DNA of 64,000 nucleotides, taken from NCBI GenBank assembly GCA_964059195.1, contig CAXKWD010000001.1:217070484-217134483 (forward strand). Reading direction: 5' to 3'. Position numbers and translations under genes: made by a program. The notes beneath the pieces are model-generated. The model made no database searches and was not told where the DNA came from. It saw nothing but the letters and a program-made list of their open reading frames with translations. This stretch comes from Ectobius pallidus. Lineage: Eukaryota; Arthropoda; Insecta; Blattodea; Ectobiidae. Position 1 is the stretch's first letter; each line of letters opens with the position of its first letter. Of the stretch, positions 23,136 to 33,989 are shown piece by piece.

Positions 23136-23447
23136 TGATTTCCGTTTGTCCTGTCAGATTATGCATTGCTGATCGTCATATATGGAATCGCCCATCTTTT
23201 AACTATAATATAACAAGCAAGAAATTTGTCCTACAGTCTTTGGCTTTTATAATAGCCAGGGCCCGGATTCTGATGACCTAAAATTTTTTGAAAAATGACC
23301 TAAAATTTTTTGAAAAATTACCTATAAAATGACCCTAAATTTGAAAGAAAATGACTTAATAATTGCAAAGAATGATCTAAAAACTTAATATTTTATTTAT
23401 AAAAATTACTACTGTGCACACAAAGATATAGAATAATTTGTACATAA

Positions 23448-23640
23448 CTAGGAGGTACTAGGCTTCGCCCACGATAATTCTTTTAAAAATTAAAAATTAA
23501 GAGTATAATAATTATTAAAGCATTATATTTATTAACACTTGCACGCGAATCATTCATAAACTAAGCCATTAATAATTAATGAAACAGCTAAAATTCCTGC
23601 TTTAGAGTACATTCCACGACATGAAAGCGCCCCCTGGGAA
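23448..23640 (-). mobile_element. Helitron-2 3' fragment (minus)
   Basis: CTAG at 23448 and again at 23458, then gcttcgcccacgataatt, tattaacacttgcacgcgaatcattcataaa and a partial ccacgac...gaaagcgc block, all shared with 5232-5430 and 45600-45812. A second, shorter ggcttcgcccgccattatt at 23869 may be another Helitron-type end. Confidence 0.65.
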
Positions 23641-24331
23641 AACTATATCAGAATCGATTATGCAGTTCCAAAGAACCTGTGAACACAAAATACGTATTGT
23701 TTCTCAGCTGTTTATTGACATGAGTATGATGTGAATTTTATTTTATCAAATCAGTGTAATTTTCAGAAATTATATAATGTTTCAAGGGAAGGAATGGTTT
23801 GTTTGGATTATTATTATCAGCGATATTTCAAGAGATAAAACCATCAATATTTTACACTGTTGCCCCCGGCTTCGCCCGCCATTATTCATTGACTCCAGGA
23901 TTTTTAAGAAAATTACACTGGTAGATTATTAAAAATGTTTGTGGTTCAGAGCTATGAAAATTGTAAGTAAAAATAAAATTAGAATATTTGTTCATTGTGT
24001 TCATTTCACTTAGGCCTTATATAATAAAGAAACGGTTTTCCTTCCTAATTTTGAAGTCGTCATGAAAGTTTAGACTGCGAGAGACGAACATCGCCGAGTA
24101 TACCCGATGTCCCACGAAGCGGGCGAGCAAGCACGCTATTTAGGGCCGTTGAATTGTATAAGAGTAGATTGTAAAAACTGTACATGTAGGAAGGATGTTG
24201 TAGGTCTTGTTCTTCATTGGAACATTTGAGAAGAAAAGTAAGAAAATTATTTTTAAAGTAGATTCTACAAAAATGTTGCATTATAGTAATCTAGTCATTT
24301 ATTTAAAGTAAATGCATGAAACCGACAAAAT

Positions 24332-24517
24332 AAGGAAGCAAATGACATGAAAATGACAAAATAAGGAAGCAAATGACATGAAAATGACAAAATAAGGAAG
24401 CAAATGACATGAAAATAACAAAATAAGAAAGCAAATGACATGAAAATGAGTAAATAAGGAAGCAAATGACATGAAAATGACAAAATAAGGAAGCAAATGA
24501 CATGAAAATGACAAAAT
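24332..24517. repeat. 31-bp tandem repeat x6 within hAT-N2
   Basis: The phrase aaggaagc (or aagaaagc) occurs at 24332, 24363, 24394, 24425, 24456 and 24487, exactly 31 bases apart. The unit runs aaggaagcaaatgacatgaa plus 11 bases. All three minus frames stay open through it, giving spurious Phe/Ser-rich peptides. Confidence 0.95.
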
Positions 24518-24717
24518 AATGACGTAAAATTGAAATAAATGCCCTAAAAATATAAAATTGCATAAAATGTCAAAAAAATGACCTAATAAAAATGCATTTC
24601 TATAATCTAGAGGCCATGATTAGGATTTATTTACGAGTTGGCAATATCTAGGCAGCATCAATAAAAAGATGACATGTCATTAGAATATGGGCCCTGATAA
24701 TAACATTTAATTTTATG

Positions 24718-25100
24718 AGAATGTTATAGGAGAAAAATTCCTCCGATACTGGGACTTGAACCCAGGACCTTTGGCTATTCGCGCCAATGCTCTACCAACT
24801 AAGCTAAGCCGGAGTTCAATTCACAGCGTCGGATGGAACCTCTCTCCTATGACTGATTGCCCTAATGGTCCACTTCACAGACAGACAAGTCATGTCATAT
24901 GCAGTACTGTGAGGCACACTAATTAGTGATTTTTGTGACCGGGCTCCCACTGTTATTGTACAGTTGACATTCAAGATTGGCGCGAATAGCCAAAGGTCCT
25001 GGGTTCAAGTCCCAGTGTCGGAGGAATTTTTCTCCTATAACATTCTCATGTAATGTCCGACAGAGACAATAATCTGTGGTTCATGAAAGCTTATATATCT
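24718..25100. mobile_element. tRNA-like foldback, copy 1
   Basis: A tRNA-like module on the minus strand (24741-24814, with CTCCGGCTTAGCTTAGTTGG, an anticodon-type stem ttggc/gccaa and GGTTCAA-type B box) faces a plus-strand module at 24976-25023. The right module has lost its head and A box and keeps only the anticodon arm onward. Beyond the right module comes gaggaatttttctcctataacattctcatg and gacagagacaataatctgtgg, whose inverse forms the left end in copy 2. The left outer arm is cut short at the hAT-N2 boundary. Confidence 0.7.
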
Positions 25101-25603
25101 ATTTAATTTTATCCTTACCCAAAAGGATCACCCTGTACATTCTTTTTTTTAGAAGGAAGAAATAGGAGTACGGATCACTTAAAAGTTCCCCCCCCCCTGT
25201 TGGCCGCCCCTGGAAAATTGAGGTCGCAATAAGAACAAAGCAGTAGCACAGAAGGAGGTGTTTTTTCTCAAAGTGTTGATAAAGATGTCTGGCTTCTTCT
25301 CTCATTACCGGCCGGAACATATTCCTGTGTCTGGTGTCAGAAGTGGAACAAAACGACAGGAAGTGACGTAATGAGTGACAGTAATTAGTTGCGAGAACTT
25401 CCGCTAATTAAATGCCGAGACCAAGAAAATACGACAACCAGGGATGTGTAAAAGTTCTCTAGACACTTTGATAACAAGGGATGCGGACTTGAAATAACTG
25501 TAGCTTAAGACGGTAAGGAGAGAAAATGTGTTAAATCAAATGGCACTATTGGTCAAAAACATAGATTTTTTTCTGTTTTAACGTCAGATTAACATCCTAA
25601 ATA
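25101..25603. other. Intergenic DNA, nothing recognised
   Basis: Contains a C-run near 25187-25199. The short minus frame 25099-25320 has no recognisable domain. Confidence 0.5.
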
Positions 25604-25665
25604 CCGTATTTTTCGAACCATAAGACGCACCTTGATGTTAGCATTGAAATTTAAGTGGAAAAAGT
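25604..25665. mobile_element. Left end of the CCGTATTTTTCG TIR family
   Basis: Preceded by TA and nearly identical to the first 55 bases of the element at 15429 (ccgtatttttcgaaccataa, agcattgaaatttaagtgga). Downstream sequence differs and no right end was found before 26508. Confidence 0.6.
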
Positions 25666-26508
25666 ATATACTTGGTCAGGATTTGAATTTGAATTGCATA
25701 CGGTTACCATAGGAACAAATAATGTCGCAATTGTTTTTAGAAATCCTAACTTTCCTGGATTGAGTGTTACAGCGCCTATTGGATCATTAACGAGTTATGA
25801 ATTTTTCAGTAGGAAGTAAATTCTCAATGCGCATTTTAGACAAACCTGTACACGTGCGACTGGGAAGTTGCCTACACAGGCATGCGTTTGCTTCCCTGTG
25901 GAGATAACAAAGGTATTAATAATGGAAAACAATGAAGAAGAAGAAGTTTAAGTAAGCTTAGTACATGGGGGGAAAGAAAGGAAGCTTGTTCTTGTGTTCC
26001 CGTGAGCAAATGCTGAAATATTTTATAGTGCTACAGCTAGTTCTTAGGAAAGACGAGTATAAATGTAATTAATACGACACACGTTGCCAGTGAACAAAAA
26101 GAAAACACATTAATTTATGCAACATAACTTTTTAAGAAATTGAAATAATGTAAATGTGTATTGATTAAAAACACAATTTAAATTCGGTACAAGCCAGTTC
26201 GTGTGCTTTTAGTCTGTTCTGCTGTTAGCTTATCTGAATTATGTTAACTATGTCTTGTATTCACCATTGGTAGCATTGGTTACAACATGGTAGCTTGAAT
26301 CGATTCATGGATCGTTTCTTCATAGTATGCCGTGATCTCGCAGCTGTTAGTTTTTATACAACAAAGCAAGAAAGTAGCTATTATTTGTACAATCCGTTAC
26401 ATTTTTATTCATGGAATAATCTTAATAAATCCAACTCTATTTTACGAGTTTCATGAGACAAATTCTATGATAAACTCTTATACTCACGTGGGATTGCCTA
26501 TGATAAAA
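25666..26508. other. AT-rich DNA, nothing recognised
   Basis: It may be the interior of a longer member of the preceding TIR family, but I see no closing end and no coding. Confidence 0.4.
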
Positions 26509-27045
26509 TTGAAGGGCCTGGTTCCATATAGGCGTAAGGCACAATTCCTATCTGTTATTGAGGTGTGTTTATCAACTGTTTTTATTTTCTACAGTGCTAC
26601 CATCCAAGCAAATGTTTATAAAAACTGAAATTGCATTTCTGAAGTGTAACTTCATTCAAAATAGATTGTTTTGCTTATCATCTATTGTATTAATGACTAT
26701 ACTTCTTATTCATTGGCAAACATGCAATTGTCACTGTATAATACAGGTTTTTACTAAAATAAAGTAAAAAGAAAAAATATGATACAAAGCAAAAAGATTT
26801 TGCTACTGTACAAGTACTTCAGTTTTTGTTTAATATGTTTAGGTACCTCTAGTTGTAAAAAAAATCCCAGTACACTCTACCTTGCAAAATTGCACAACAC
26901 TAATTTAGCCTGTCCTTAAAAAGTATATGTTATAAAATCAAACTTTACATCACCTACTTGTGAGTGGTAACATTGTTTAAAAACATCAAGATTTCTCGAA
27001 ACTATGTCCTTGTGCCTTTCGCCCTTATGGAACCAGGCCCTTCAA
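26509..27045. mobile_element. MITE-2, 537 bp
   Basis: Perfectly inverted outer bases TTGAAGGGCCTGGTTCCATA / tatggaaccaggcccttcaa, extended with mismatches to ggcgtaaggcacaa / ttgtgcctttcgccc. The palindromic TTGAA...TTCAA makes the exact target duplication ambiguous. Two short open frames inside lack known domains. Confidence 0.82.
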
Positions 27046-27804
27046 CTGTTTCAACAGATTAGATTGGTCTATAATGGACCTCTAAGAAGGTAAACTATTT
27101 CATGTCCTGGACTATATGGAGGATGCTGGAGCACCTACCAACCAAATGTTTCTTGACTTTCTCGCGATCTGGCACCGTCGGACTTTCATTTCTTTGGTCA
27201 CATGAAGAAATTCCTGGCAGGTAAACGCTTTTCGTCAGATGCAGAAGTGAAAAAGCAGTCCGCAGATGGCTCTACTCCAACCGAACGGAATTCTATGAAC
27301 AGAGTATTTTGAAACTGGTATCACGATGGAAGAAATTCGTTGATAAACTTGGCAACTATGTATAAAAATAGACAAAAGATGTCCCTTCATGTGGGCATTT
27401 GTTTGTAATTGTACCTATTAAAATTGTTGTAAAAAAAATATTATGCGTTACTTTTCGATCCAACCGTCGGCGTGATCTTGTGGTTAGCGTCGCTGACTAC
27501 GGATCCGTCGGCCCGGGTTCGATTCCCGGTACCTCCTCGGATTTTTCTGAGGTAGGGAGGTCTGGTAGGGGTGCACTCAGCCTCGTGATTCAAATTGAGG
27601 AGCTACTTGATAGAGAAGTAGCGGCTCCGGTCATGGAAACCACCATTAACGGCCGTGGGTGTCCGCATGCTGACCACATACCCCCCCAATCCTGCCGTCT
27701 GTCTATAGGTAGATGACGCAGCAGTCGGGTGGTAGGCCTTGTCCCTTCGGGGATGTCGCGCCACGGAATTTAGTTTTTTTAGTTACTTTTCGATCCACCC
27801 TCGT
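27046..27804 (+). pseudogene. Mariner-type transposase 3' end, split by SINE-C
   Basis: Around 27155-27360 the conceptual frame gives DLAPSDFHFFGHMKKFLAGK and RFSSDAEVKK, then after a frameshift a stretch of the form TEFYEQSILKLVSRWKKFV and KLGNYV-stop. This is the C-terminal end of a mariner-like DDE transposase, including the final catalytic Asp in PSDF. The 3' UTR and terminal repeat follow (gcgttacttttcgatcca), interrupted by the SINE and resumed at 27782 (gttacttttcgatccaccct, then cg and TA at 27804). The same terminal part occurs inverted at 61350-61468. The N-terminal half is absent. Confidence 0.85.
27463..27781 (+). mobile_element. SINE-C, tRNA-derived
   Basis: Head cgtgatcttgtggttagcgt (A box) and GGTTCGATTCCC (B box) at about 27518, a GC-rich body with ccattaacggccgtgggtgt and a T-rich end. 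The 16-base duplication GTTACTTTTCGATCCA (27447-27462 and 27782-27797) is mariner terminal sequence. The fragment at 22494 is the same family. Confidence 0.95.
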
Positions 27805-27805
27805 A

Positions 27806-28309
27806 TTAAGAGAAGTGGAAGTTATGTGGTTCACATCATATTTTTTCTGTTCCCAGTTGGTCTGAAATTATACTGGTCGATTGATTACGTAGGGAAATCA
27901 ATTTTTTTTTTTATTTCTCGTATTTATTAGTCTAATAAATCTGAAAATTGGAGAAATGGATGTGATACTAATGGCTTTTCGATTCGAATTTTATTAACGG
28001 CTCTGCAATCCATAGCGTAATAATTGATGTCCACGCTGCTAGGAGAGAGGGCAAAAAAAAATTATCAAACAAACTCATCTTCTAGTGAAATCACTGAAGC
28101 CATTTTCCATATCACTGTATGTTTTGCTGGCAGGCAGTCATTTCCGCACATTATGAATCATTTAGATACACTTTCAATTCGGTAAACTTTTATGTCAAAT
28201 CAACACACAGATATACTTGCCAACACAGCAATAGAAAATGTATTTGTTCGTAACAGACATAGAGATATTTAGTTCTCTTGGATTTATTTCAAATTAAACG
28301 CTTTATCTC
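27806..28309. other. AT-rich DNA, nothing recognised
   Basis: No recognisable frame or repeat. Confidence 0.5.
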
Positions 28310-29990
28310 TCATATTATTAAGTGCCAGTATTGTACTTTATGAGATGGCGTGTGTGGGGACGGGAAAATGTCTGCCCGTCCGTCTGTCTGTACGCGCGTT
28401 AACTCAAATACGCTTTAGCGGATTTTCATGAAACTTGGTATAGACATTTATTACGTCCATACAATGAAGCCTATTGATATTGGACCTAATCGGTTCACCG
28501 GTACCGGAGTAATGCCCAATTTAGTCCCTATTTTTATGGTAGTATATTAGAAAAGCGCGATAACTCAAATACGCTTTATCGGATTATCATGAAACTTGGC
28601 ATACACATTTATGACGTCCATGGGTACAAGCCTGTTGAATTTGGACCAAATCGGTTGACCGGTAACTTATCGAAATAATGAATATATCAATATTAATTTT
28701 GTAATAGATATAAAACGCTACAATGTTAGACTATATATTGCATGGCCCACAATATAATATAAAACATATCGTAACAAATTGCCAATCGTTTATTGATATT
28801 GTTAGCCCGTCTTGATTGATTCATTTCTTCATAATGATGTCAGTGTAAATAATATTGTAAATAAAATATTTAAAACACAACTAGCCGTTGAATATTGATA
28901 TTATATTGTGCGTTCTAGAGATACCGATATCTACATTATATTTTAATGTGTGTATCGTTCTTATTCGTTCCTGTGCAGCAATATACCTAATGTAATTCTT
29001 GACAGATAGATTTCACATTGACTTTTTATTCATTCATAATATATAAGGCTGCTTTAAACTTGAAACAAACATGTCAGCGAATCTTAGGCCTAATGCAATA
29101 TTAATATTATTGCCAGCGTATTTTGTTCTTTGGAGTTTAACTCGGAGATTTATTACAGAAATAACTTCTTTTCTGCAAGCGCCTATCATAATTATCACCA
29201 GGGCCCGGATTCTAATGACATGTCATCTTTTTATTGATGCTGCATAGACATTGCCAACTTGTAGATAAATCCTAATCATGGCCTCTAGAATACAGAAATG
29301 CATTTTTATTAGGTAATTTTTTGTCATTTTCTGCCATTTTAAATTTTTAGGGCATTTATTTCAATTTTAGGTCATTATTTTGTCATTTTCGTGTCATTTG
29401 CGTCCTTATTTAGTCATTTTCATGTATTTACATTGAGTGTATTAACGTTTTTCGTCGCTAGCGGTGCTGTCTTTGAAGTGTTGTTTGTTTAATGCATGAA
29501 GGAAAAATTCGGCGTTAAAGTGTTGACATGTCTCAGTCGCCAAAATTTTGTATATATTATATTACTATTGTTATTGCCTTGGCACCACAGTCAGCCACCT
29601 GCTTGGATTTGAGAGTGCAAACTATGTTTACCCTCAATAAACAACAATATAATCCGGCAGACCACAAAAGGAAATGCCGAATTTTGACTCGCCAGTGCCT
29701 CAGTGCCAGTATAAATTACAGTTATTTACAGTTTTTACAATTATGTACAAATTAGTCTATAACTTTGTGTGTACAATAGTATTTTTTTATAAATAAAATA
29801 TCAGTTTTTAGGTCATTTTTCATAATTATTAAGTCATTTTCTTTAAAATTTAGGGTCATTTTATAGGTCATTTTTCAAACAATTTTAGGTCATCAGAATC
29901 CGGGCCCTGATTATCACTGATTAAAAGCATACTGGCACTTTGTTATATCAGTTTACCTGATTTTATCATTTTATTACAAATATAATTGAT
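28310..29990. repeat. Diverged relative of the 12-18 kb array unit, split by hAT-N2
   Basis: It starts tctcatattattaagtgcca, then tactttatgagat and tgtctgtacgcgcg (inverse of array text near 12480-12560), then gatattggacctaatcggtt and accggagtaatgccc, and after 29100 ttggagtttaactcggag, ttctgcaagc and, beyond the hAT, tgattaaaagcatactggcac and ttacctgattttat. The order of these blocks differs in part from the array unit. Two internal repeats of actcaaatacgctttancgg occur at 28401 and 28564. Confidence 0.65.
29199..29909 (+). mobile_element. hAT-N2, 711 bp
   Basis: Ends CAGGGCCCGGATTCTAATGA and the inverse tcagaatccgggccctg. The perfect octamer ATTATCAC flanks it (29191-29198 and 29910-29917). 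The host sequence on both sides is the array-related repeat, and array units show the uninterrupted site. A 75-codon frame at 29528-29755 has no recognisable domain. Confidence 0.92.
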
Positions 29991-30106
29991 AAAAATTATA
30001 AGAGGATGTTAGAATAGCCTCTCAGATAATCATAGGTAACATAACTAGGTACGGAATTTAACTTCAATCCAAAAATACTTATGTCGTGTGTAAATATATA
30101 AGCATT

Positions 30107-30491
30107 CATGAACCACAGATCATTGTCTCTGTTGGACATTACATGAAAATATTATAGATGAAAAATTCCTCCGACACTGGGACTTGAACCCAGGACCTTT
30201 GGCTATTCGCGCCAATGCTCTACCAACTGAACTAAGCCGGAGCTCAATTCACAGTGCCAGATGGAACCTCTCTCCTGTGACTGATTGCCCTAATGGTCTA
30301 CCTCACAGACAGACATGTTATGTCATTTGCAGTACTGTGATGCACACTAAGTAGGGCAATCAGTCATAGGAGAGAGGTTCCATCTGGCACTGTGAATTGA
30401 GCTCCGGCTTAGTTCAGTTAGTAGAGCATTGGCGCGAATAGCCAAAGGTTCAAGTCCTAGTGCCGGAGGATTTTTTCTCCTAATATTCTCA

Positions 30492-30528
<37 letters not shown>
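30107..30528. mobile_element. tRNA-like foldback, copy 2
   Basis: The minus-strand module (30169-30242) and plus-strand module (30402-30468) are head to head. They sit in palindromic arms (30169-30292 and 30353-30468) that share caattcacagtgccagatgg, cctctctcc and tgactgattgcccta, with a loop of about 60 bases. The right module lacks about 7 bases before its B box. The left outer tail is catgaaccacagatcattgt...gacattacatg. The right tail is instead aatattctcatttctgtgtg(tg)n. Two alternative tails are thus joined to one kind of head. Confidence 0.78.
30496..30527. repeat. (TG)n microsatellite
   Basis: About sixteen TG units in the right tail of the foldback. A shorter (AC) run occupies the equivalent place at 38107-38120. 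Confidence 0.95.
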
Positions 30529-30529
<1 letters not shown>

Positions 30530-31061
30530 CAGCCTAGCTCCAGAACGAACAACCACATGGAAACAAAATTTTGAATCGATCAGAGTTCCCAGTGCTACCA
30601 ATAGTGCGCATCACAAGATGGAGGGCGTCGTGGTAGTTGCTTACATAAATGAGCCACAAAACACACGAACTGCCTTGCACAGAATCGAAATTGTGTTTTT
30701 AAACAATGGACATTTCTATTATTTCAATCTCCAAACAAGTTATGTTGCTTAAAATAATGCGTTTTCATTCTGCCCCATGGCAGCATGTGACGTATTAATC
30801 ACCGCACGTTCATGCCTTGCGTGTCCAGTAAGGAGTTGGTGTTTTATAAGATAAAATTGAATCCTTGCGATCCCAGGAAGGGTATTATAAGATAAATGAT
30901 CATGATTGGTCTATATCCTAGGAATTGCTAAACGTTATTGGTCAATATCACATACGCGCCATATGAGTGTATAGTCTTAGGTAACCCCACGAGAGAATGT
31001 GAATTGATCGATACAGTACCAGAAAAGATATAAGTTATAATAAATAAATAAACAAACATTG
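30529..31061. other. Tail continuation and unassigned DNA
   Basis: The first 50 bases (agcctagctccagaacgaac ... caaaattttg) match, inverted, the sequence left of copy 3 at 38055-38105, so the type-2 tail extends to about 30575. The remainder is unassigned. Confidence 0.5.
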
Positions 31062-31069
31062 CTTATTAA

Positions 31070-31733
31070 TAGGGTCCGGATTTCTAGGTTTTAAAAAACA
31101 CTGTTTTAGGTTTTTCATTAGGTGAAATAGGTTTTTTTGGGTTTTCCCCCCAAAAATATCGTTTTCGGGTAGAATAATCGGTTTGATGAATTTGAATGTG
31201 CTACCCACTGCCGTAATAAACTCGACTTCATTTGTTTCGGCATAATTAACAGGTCTTAAAATTCACAGTATGAATAACAGGGCAGTAATAAAGCCAAACA
31301 AGGGCTTTAAAACACAGAAATCTATATCCTTGTTCATACACGGCAACAAGGGTTGTTCGTACGAATATTTTAAAAGGAATACGCCAGTACTCTTACACTT
31401 CCTCTCTAGATACTGTCCATCCTAGACGACAATGGGTTGAACGAAACGCTCGTGGTATTAATTTCAACCCGACAAAAATTATTGTCTCTCCGCAAAATAT
31501 CGATTTCTCAACTGATAAACAAAAAAGACAAAAAAAAGTAGCCTAAATTAGATATTTTAGGTTTTATATCCCGTTTAGGTGTATTTAGGTTTTTATACCC
31601 CATTTAGGTATTTTTAGGTGCCATAGAATTAATGTGGGTGAATCCTATGGACAAGATTCGGAAAGGTGTATGAGCGCTTTTTGTTTTGGAAGTAAGGAAA
31701 AAAATAGGTAAGAACCTAAGAATCCGGTCCCTA
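31070..31733. mobile_element. hAT-N1, 664 bp
   Basis: Ends TAGGGTCCGGATTTCTAGGT and inverse acctaagaatccggtcccta, flanked by CTTATTAA (31062-31069 and 31734-31741). The family has three full copies in the window (also 33211 and 59265). No intact transposase. Confidence 0.93.
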
Positions 31734-31784
31734 CTTATTAATGAGTTTCATAAATGCCCTTTGAGGGAAAATTTATGTATTGAT

Positions 31785-32540
31785 AATATACTATTCCGCC
31801 TTATATCCTCAAATACTGCGCTACAAACCGGAAGGTCGCGGGTTCGATTCCGATGAGGTCGTTGGAGTTTTTCAATTGACCTAATCCTTCTGGTGGCACT
31901 ATGGCTCTGGGGTCGACTCAGCCTCTAACAGAAATGAGTACCAAGAGCAATGCTAGGGGTAAATGCGGCCGGTGCCTACAACCTTACCACCTTCACGTGC
32001 CGAATGTCTAAAATTTGGGAACCTCAACCTCATGGACCTCTGAGCCTCCATGGCCTGTATAGGGACTACTTTACCCTCAAATAATAAATGTAATAAAACC
32101 AGATGTCTTACATAATAGCTTAATTAATTTTATTACAATATTAAATAATGAATGTATCATATTCATTATTAAATTACAGTAATTTTATTTAAAAATTAAA
32201 TAATGAATAATAATGAATTCTTTAATATTGTAATAAAACTACAGTAATTTTATTACAATATTAAGTAATGAATTGTTTAATATTGTAATAAAATTACAGT
32301 AATTTTATTGCAATATTAAGTAATGAATAACAATGAATTGTTTAATATTGTAATAAAACTACAGTAATTTTATTACAGTTTTAAATAATGAATAGGATAT
32401 ATTCATTTTATTAAAATATTTAATAATGAATATGATACATTCATTATTTAATATTACAATAAAATTACTTAAGCTATTATGTAACACACCTGGATATGTT
32501 TAATTTATTACTTGAGAGTATAAGGTGGAATAATATAGTT
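31785..32540. repeat. AT-rich foldback with palindromic tandem core, split by SINE-A
   Basis: The outer arms (aatatactattccgccttat on the left; ataaggtggaataatatagt on the right) and inner arms (cttacataatagcttaa / ttaagctattatgtaac) are inverted. The core, about 32106-32470, is a run of roughly 60-base units of the form acagtaattttattacaata, ttaagtaatgaa and ttgtttaatattgtaataaa, each of which is itself nearly palindromic. No coding, class unknown. Confidence 0.72.
31816..32074 (+). mobile_element. SINE-A, 5'-truncated
   Basis: Begins at ctgcgctacaaaccggaagg, so the A box is missing; the B box gggttcgattccg has lost a base. CCTCAAATA flanks it (31807-31815 and 32075-32083). Confidence 0.88.
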
Positions 32541-32545
32541 TCAAT

Positions 32546-33118
32546 ATATAAATATAGGTTAATTACACGCATGTGTATAAACGTGCAACTCAACATATGG
32601 CAGTAGAAGTGTTGCAGACATCATTTGAACACACAGAATAAAACTTCTGCTCCACTCGAAAACTTCTGGAAATAAATGGTGTTGGGTAAAATATGTATTT
32701 CATTATCTCGCTAGACGGAAAGCTGCGACACACACACACACATGAAAGGTGTTATCAAATAAAATTAGGAAGGATAATGGTGTACGAGCGAGGCAGATAA
32801 TAGCCTGTGTAAGCTACACGCGTAACTCGATTACAGCGCCATCAATACGGAAGTGGCTGTCACAGGAACTACTACATTAAGTTACATACGCAAACAAAGC
32901 ACTAGCGGCGTGAAAAACATGCAGCCTTGGCGTACATGATACTTCCATTGCCATATTGGAAAAGTTACAACTACGAGAATTTGTGCCTGCAAGTTTTCTT
33001 TCTTAACATCCAGCATTTTGTAAATACGAACAGTGTATAACCAGTGATGCTTGTATATGACGAGGCAATAAAAATAAGCCTGGTAGAAGTTGAAATAAGA
33101 AGAAAAAGACATTTCCGA
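32546..33118. other. Intergenic DNA, nothing recognised
   Basis: A 76-codon minus frame (32882-33112) has no recognisable domain. Confidence 0.5.
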
Positions 33119-33210
33119 ACATAAATTGAGACATCATACCGTGAGACCAACTATTAAACACTTGTGTCGTAGAAGTCTGCTCCCTGGGATTTGAACCATT
33201 GTGTGATAAC

Positions 33211-33989
33211 TAGGGGCCGGATTTTTAGGTTTTTAAAAACACTGTTTTAGGTTTTCGATTAGGTGAAATAGTTTTTTTTTAGGTTTTTGTCCAAAATATC
33301 GTTTTTCGGGTAGAATAATTGGTTTAATGAACTTGAATGTGCTATATAGGATTCAATACATAATACTTGTAAAGTTTAACTTAACAAAATTGACTTAAAT
33401 TTGTGTAAACTTGCTTTAGGACAATATTAAAGAATTGAAGAAAGAAAGCATAAACAATCAAAAGAAGCAGTGAAAATAAGATTGTCTCACATTTCCTGGT
33501 TACAGTATATCACTAAATATCTTTCAAGATTCTCAACTGTGAAGTTCTTCCTGTTATCTCTTAGAATACATTTGAAGGCAGAAAATGTACTTTCAACCTC
33601 ACATGACGGCAGCAATGGTTGTTCGTACGAATATTTTGAAAGGAATACACCGGTACTCTTAGGCCTACACTTTCTCTCTTGATACTGTCATCCTAAACGA
33701 CACTGGATTGAACGAAACGCTGGTGCTATTAATTTCAACTCGACAAAAATTGTCTCTCCGCAAAATATCGATTTATCAACTGACAAACAAAAAATACAAA
33801 AAAGTAGCCTAAATTATATATTTTATGTTTTATATCCCATTTAGGTATTTATACCCCATTTAGGTATTTTTAGGTGCCACAGAATTAATGTGGGTGAATC
33901 CTATGGACATGATTCGAAAAAGTGTATTATCGCTTTTTGTTTTGGAAGTAAGGAAAAAAATAGGTAAAAACCTAAGAATCCGGTCCCTA
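33211..33989 (-). mobile_element. hAT-N1, 779 bp
   Basis: Ends TAGGGGCCGGATTTTTAGGT and inverse cctaagaatccggtcccta, flanked by GTGATAAC (33203-33210 and 33990-33997). The related mariner copies at 42390 and 62460 have tgtgtgacaacc-type text at this place, which is the empty site. It carries a remnant of the transposase C-terminus (next entry). Confidence 0.94.
33487..33648 (-). pseudogene. hAT transposase C-terminal dimerisation region, remnant
   Basis: The minus strand reads VFLSKYSYEQPLLPSCEVES, then TFSAFKCILRDNRKNFTVEN, LERYLVIYCNQEM and a stop. LPS-x-E-VE-S-FS...K-IL-D-R-N-T-ENLE is the signature of the hAT family dimerisation domain at the very C-terminus of the transposase. Only about 53 codons survive, with no DDE core or BED finger. 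In the copies at 31070 and 59265 this stretch is deleted or scrambled. It identifies the parent of hAT-N1 as a true hAT element. Confidence 0.82.

Larger units (their letters stand above)
22139..23165 (-). mobile_element. Mariner-like element carrying two SINEs
   Basis: A terminal repeat CAGAGTGATCC preceded by TA (first copy interrupted at 22146 by SINE-A) matches the end of the palindromic element at 53989. A decayed transposase lies on the minus strand (separate entry). SINE-A (22146-22421) and a SINE-C fragment (22494-22635) sit near its 3' end. The other terminal repeat is not found, so 23165 is approximate. Confidence 0.6.
23257..24695. mobile_element. hAT-N2, 1.44 kb with nested insertions
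   Basis: Ends CAGGGCCCGGATTCTGATGA and (inverted) tagaatatgggccctg. The flanking octamers are ATAATAGC (23249-23256) and ATAATAAC (24696-24703), one mismatch. The right-hand part matches 29199 inverted, so the element is in opposite orientation. It contains a Helitron-2 fragment (23448-23640) and a 31-bp tandem repeat. Confidence 0.78.

Noticed and set aside
24332..24517. 31-bp direct repeats as a CRISPR array
   Set aside because: Units are contiguous without unique spacers, in a eukaryotic hAT element.
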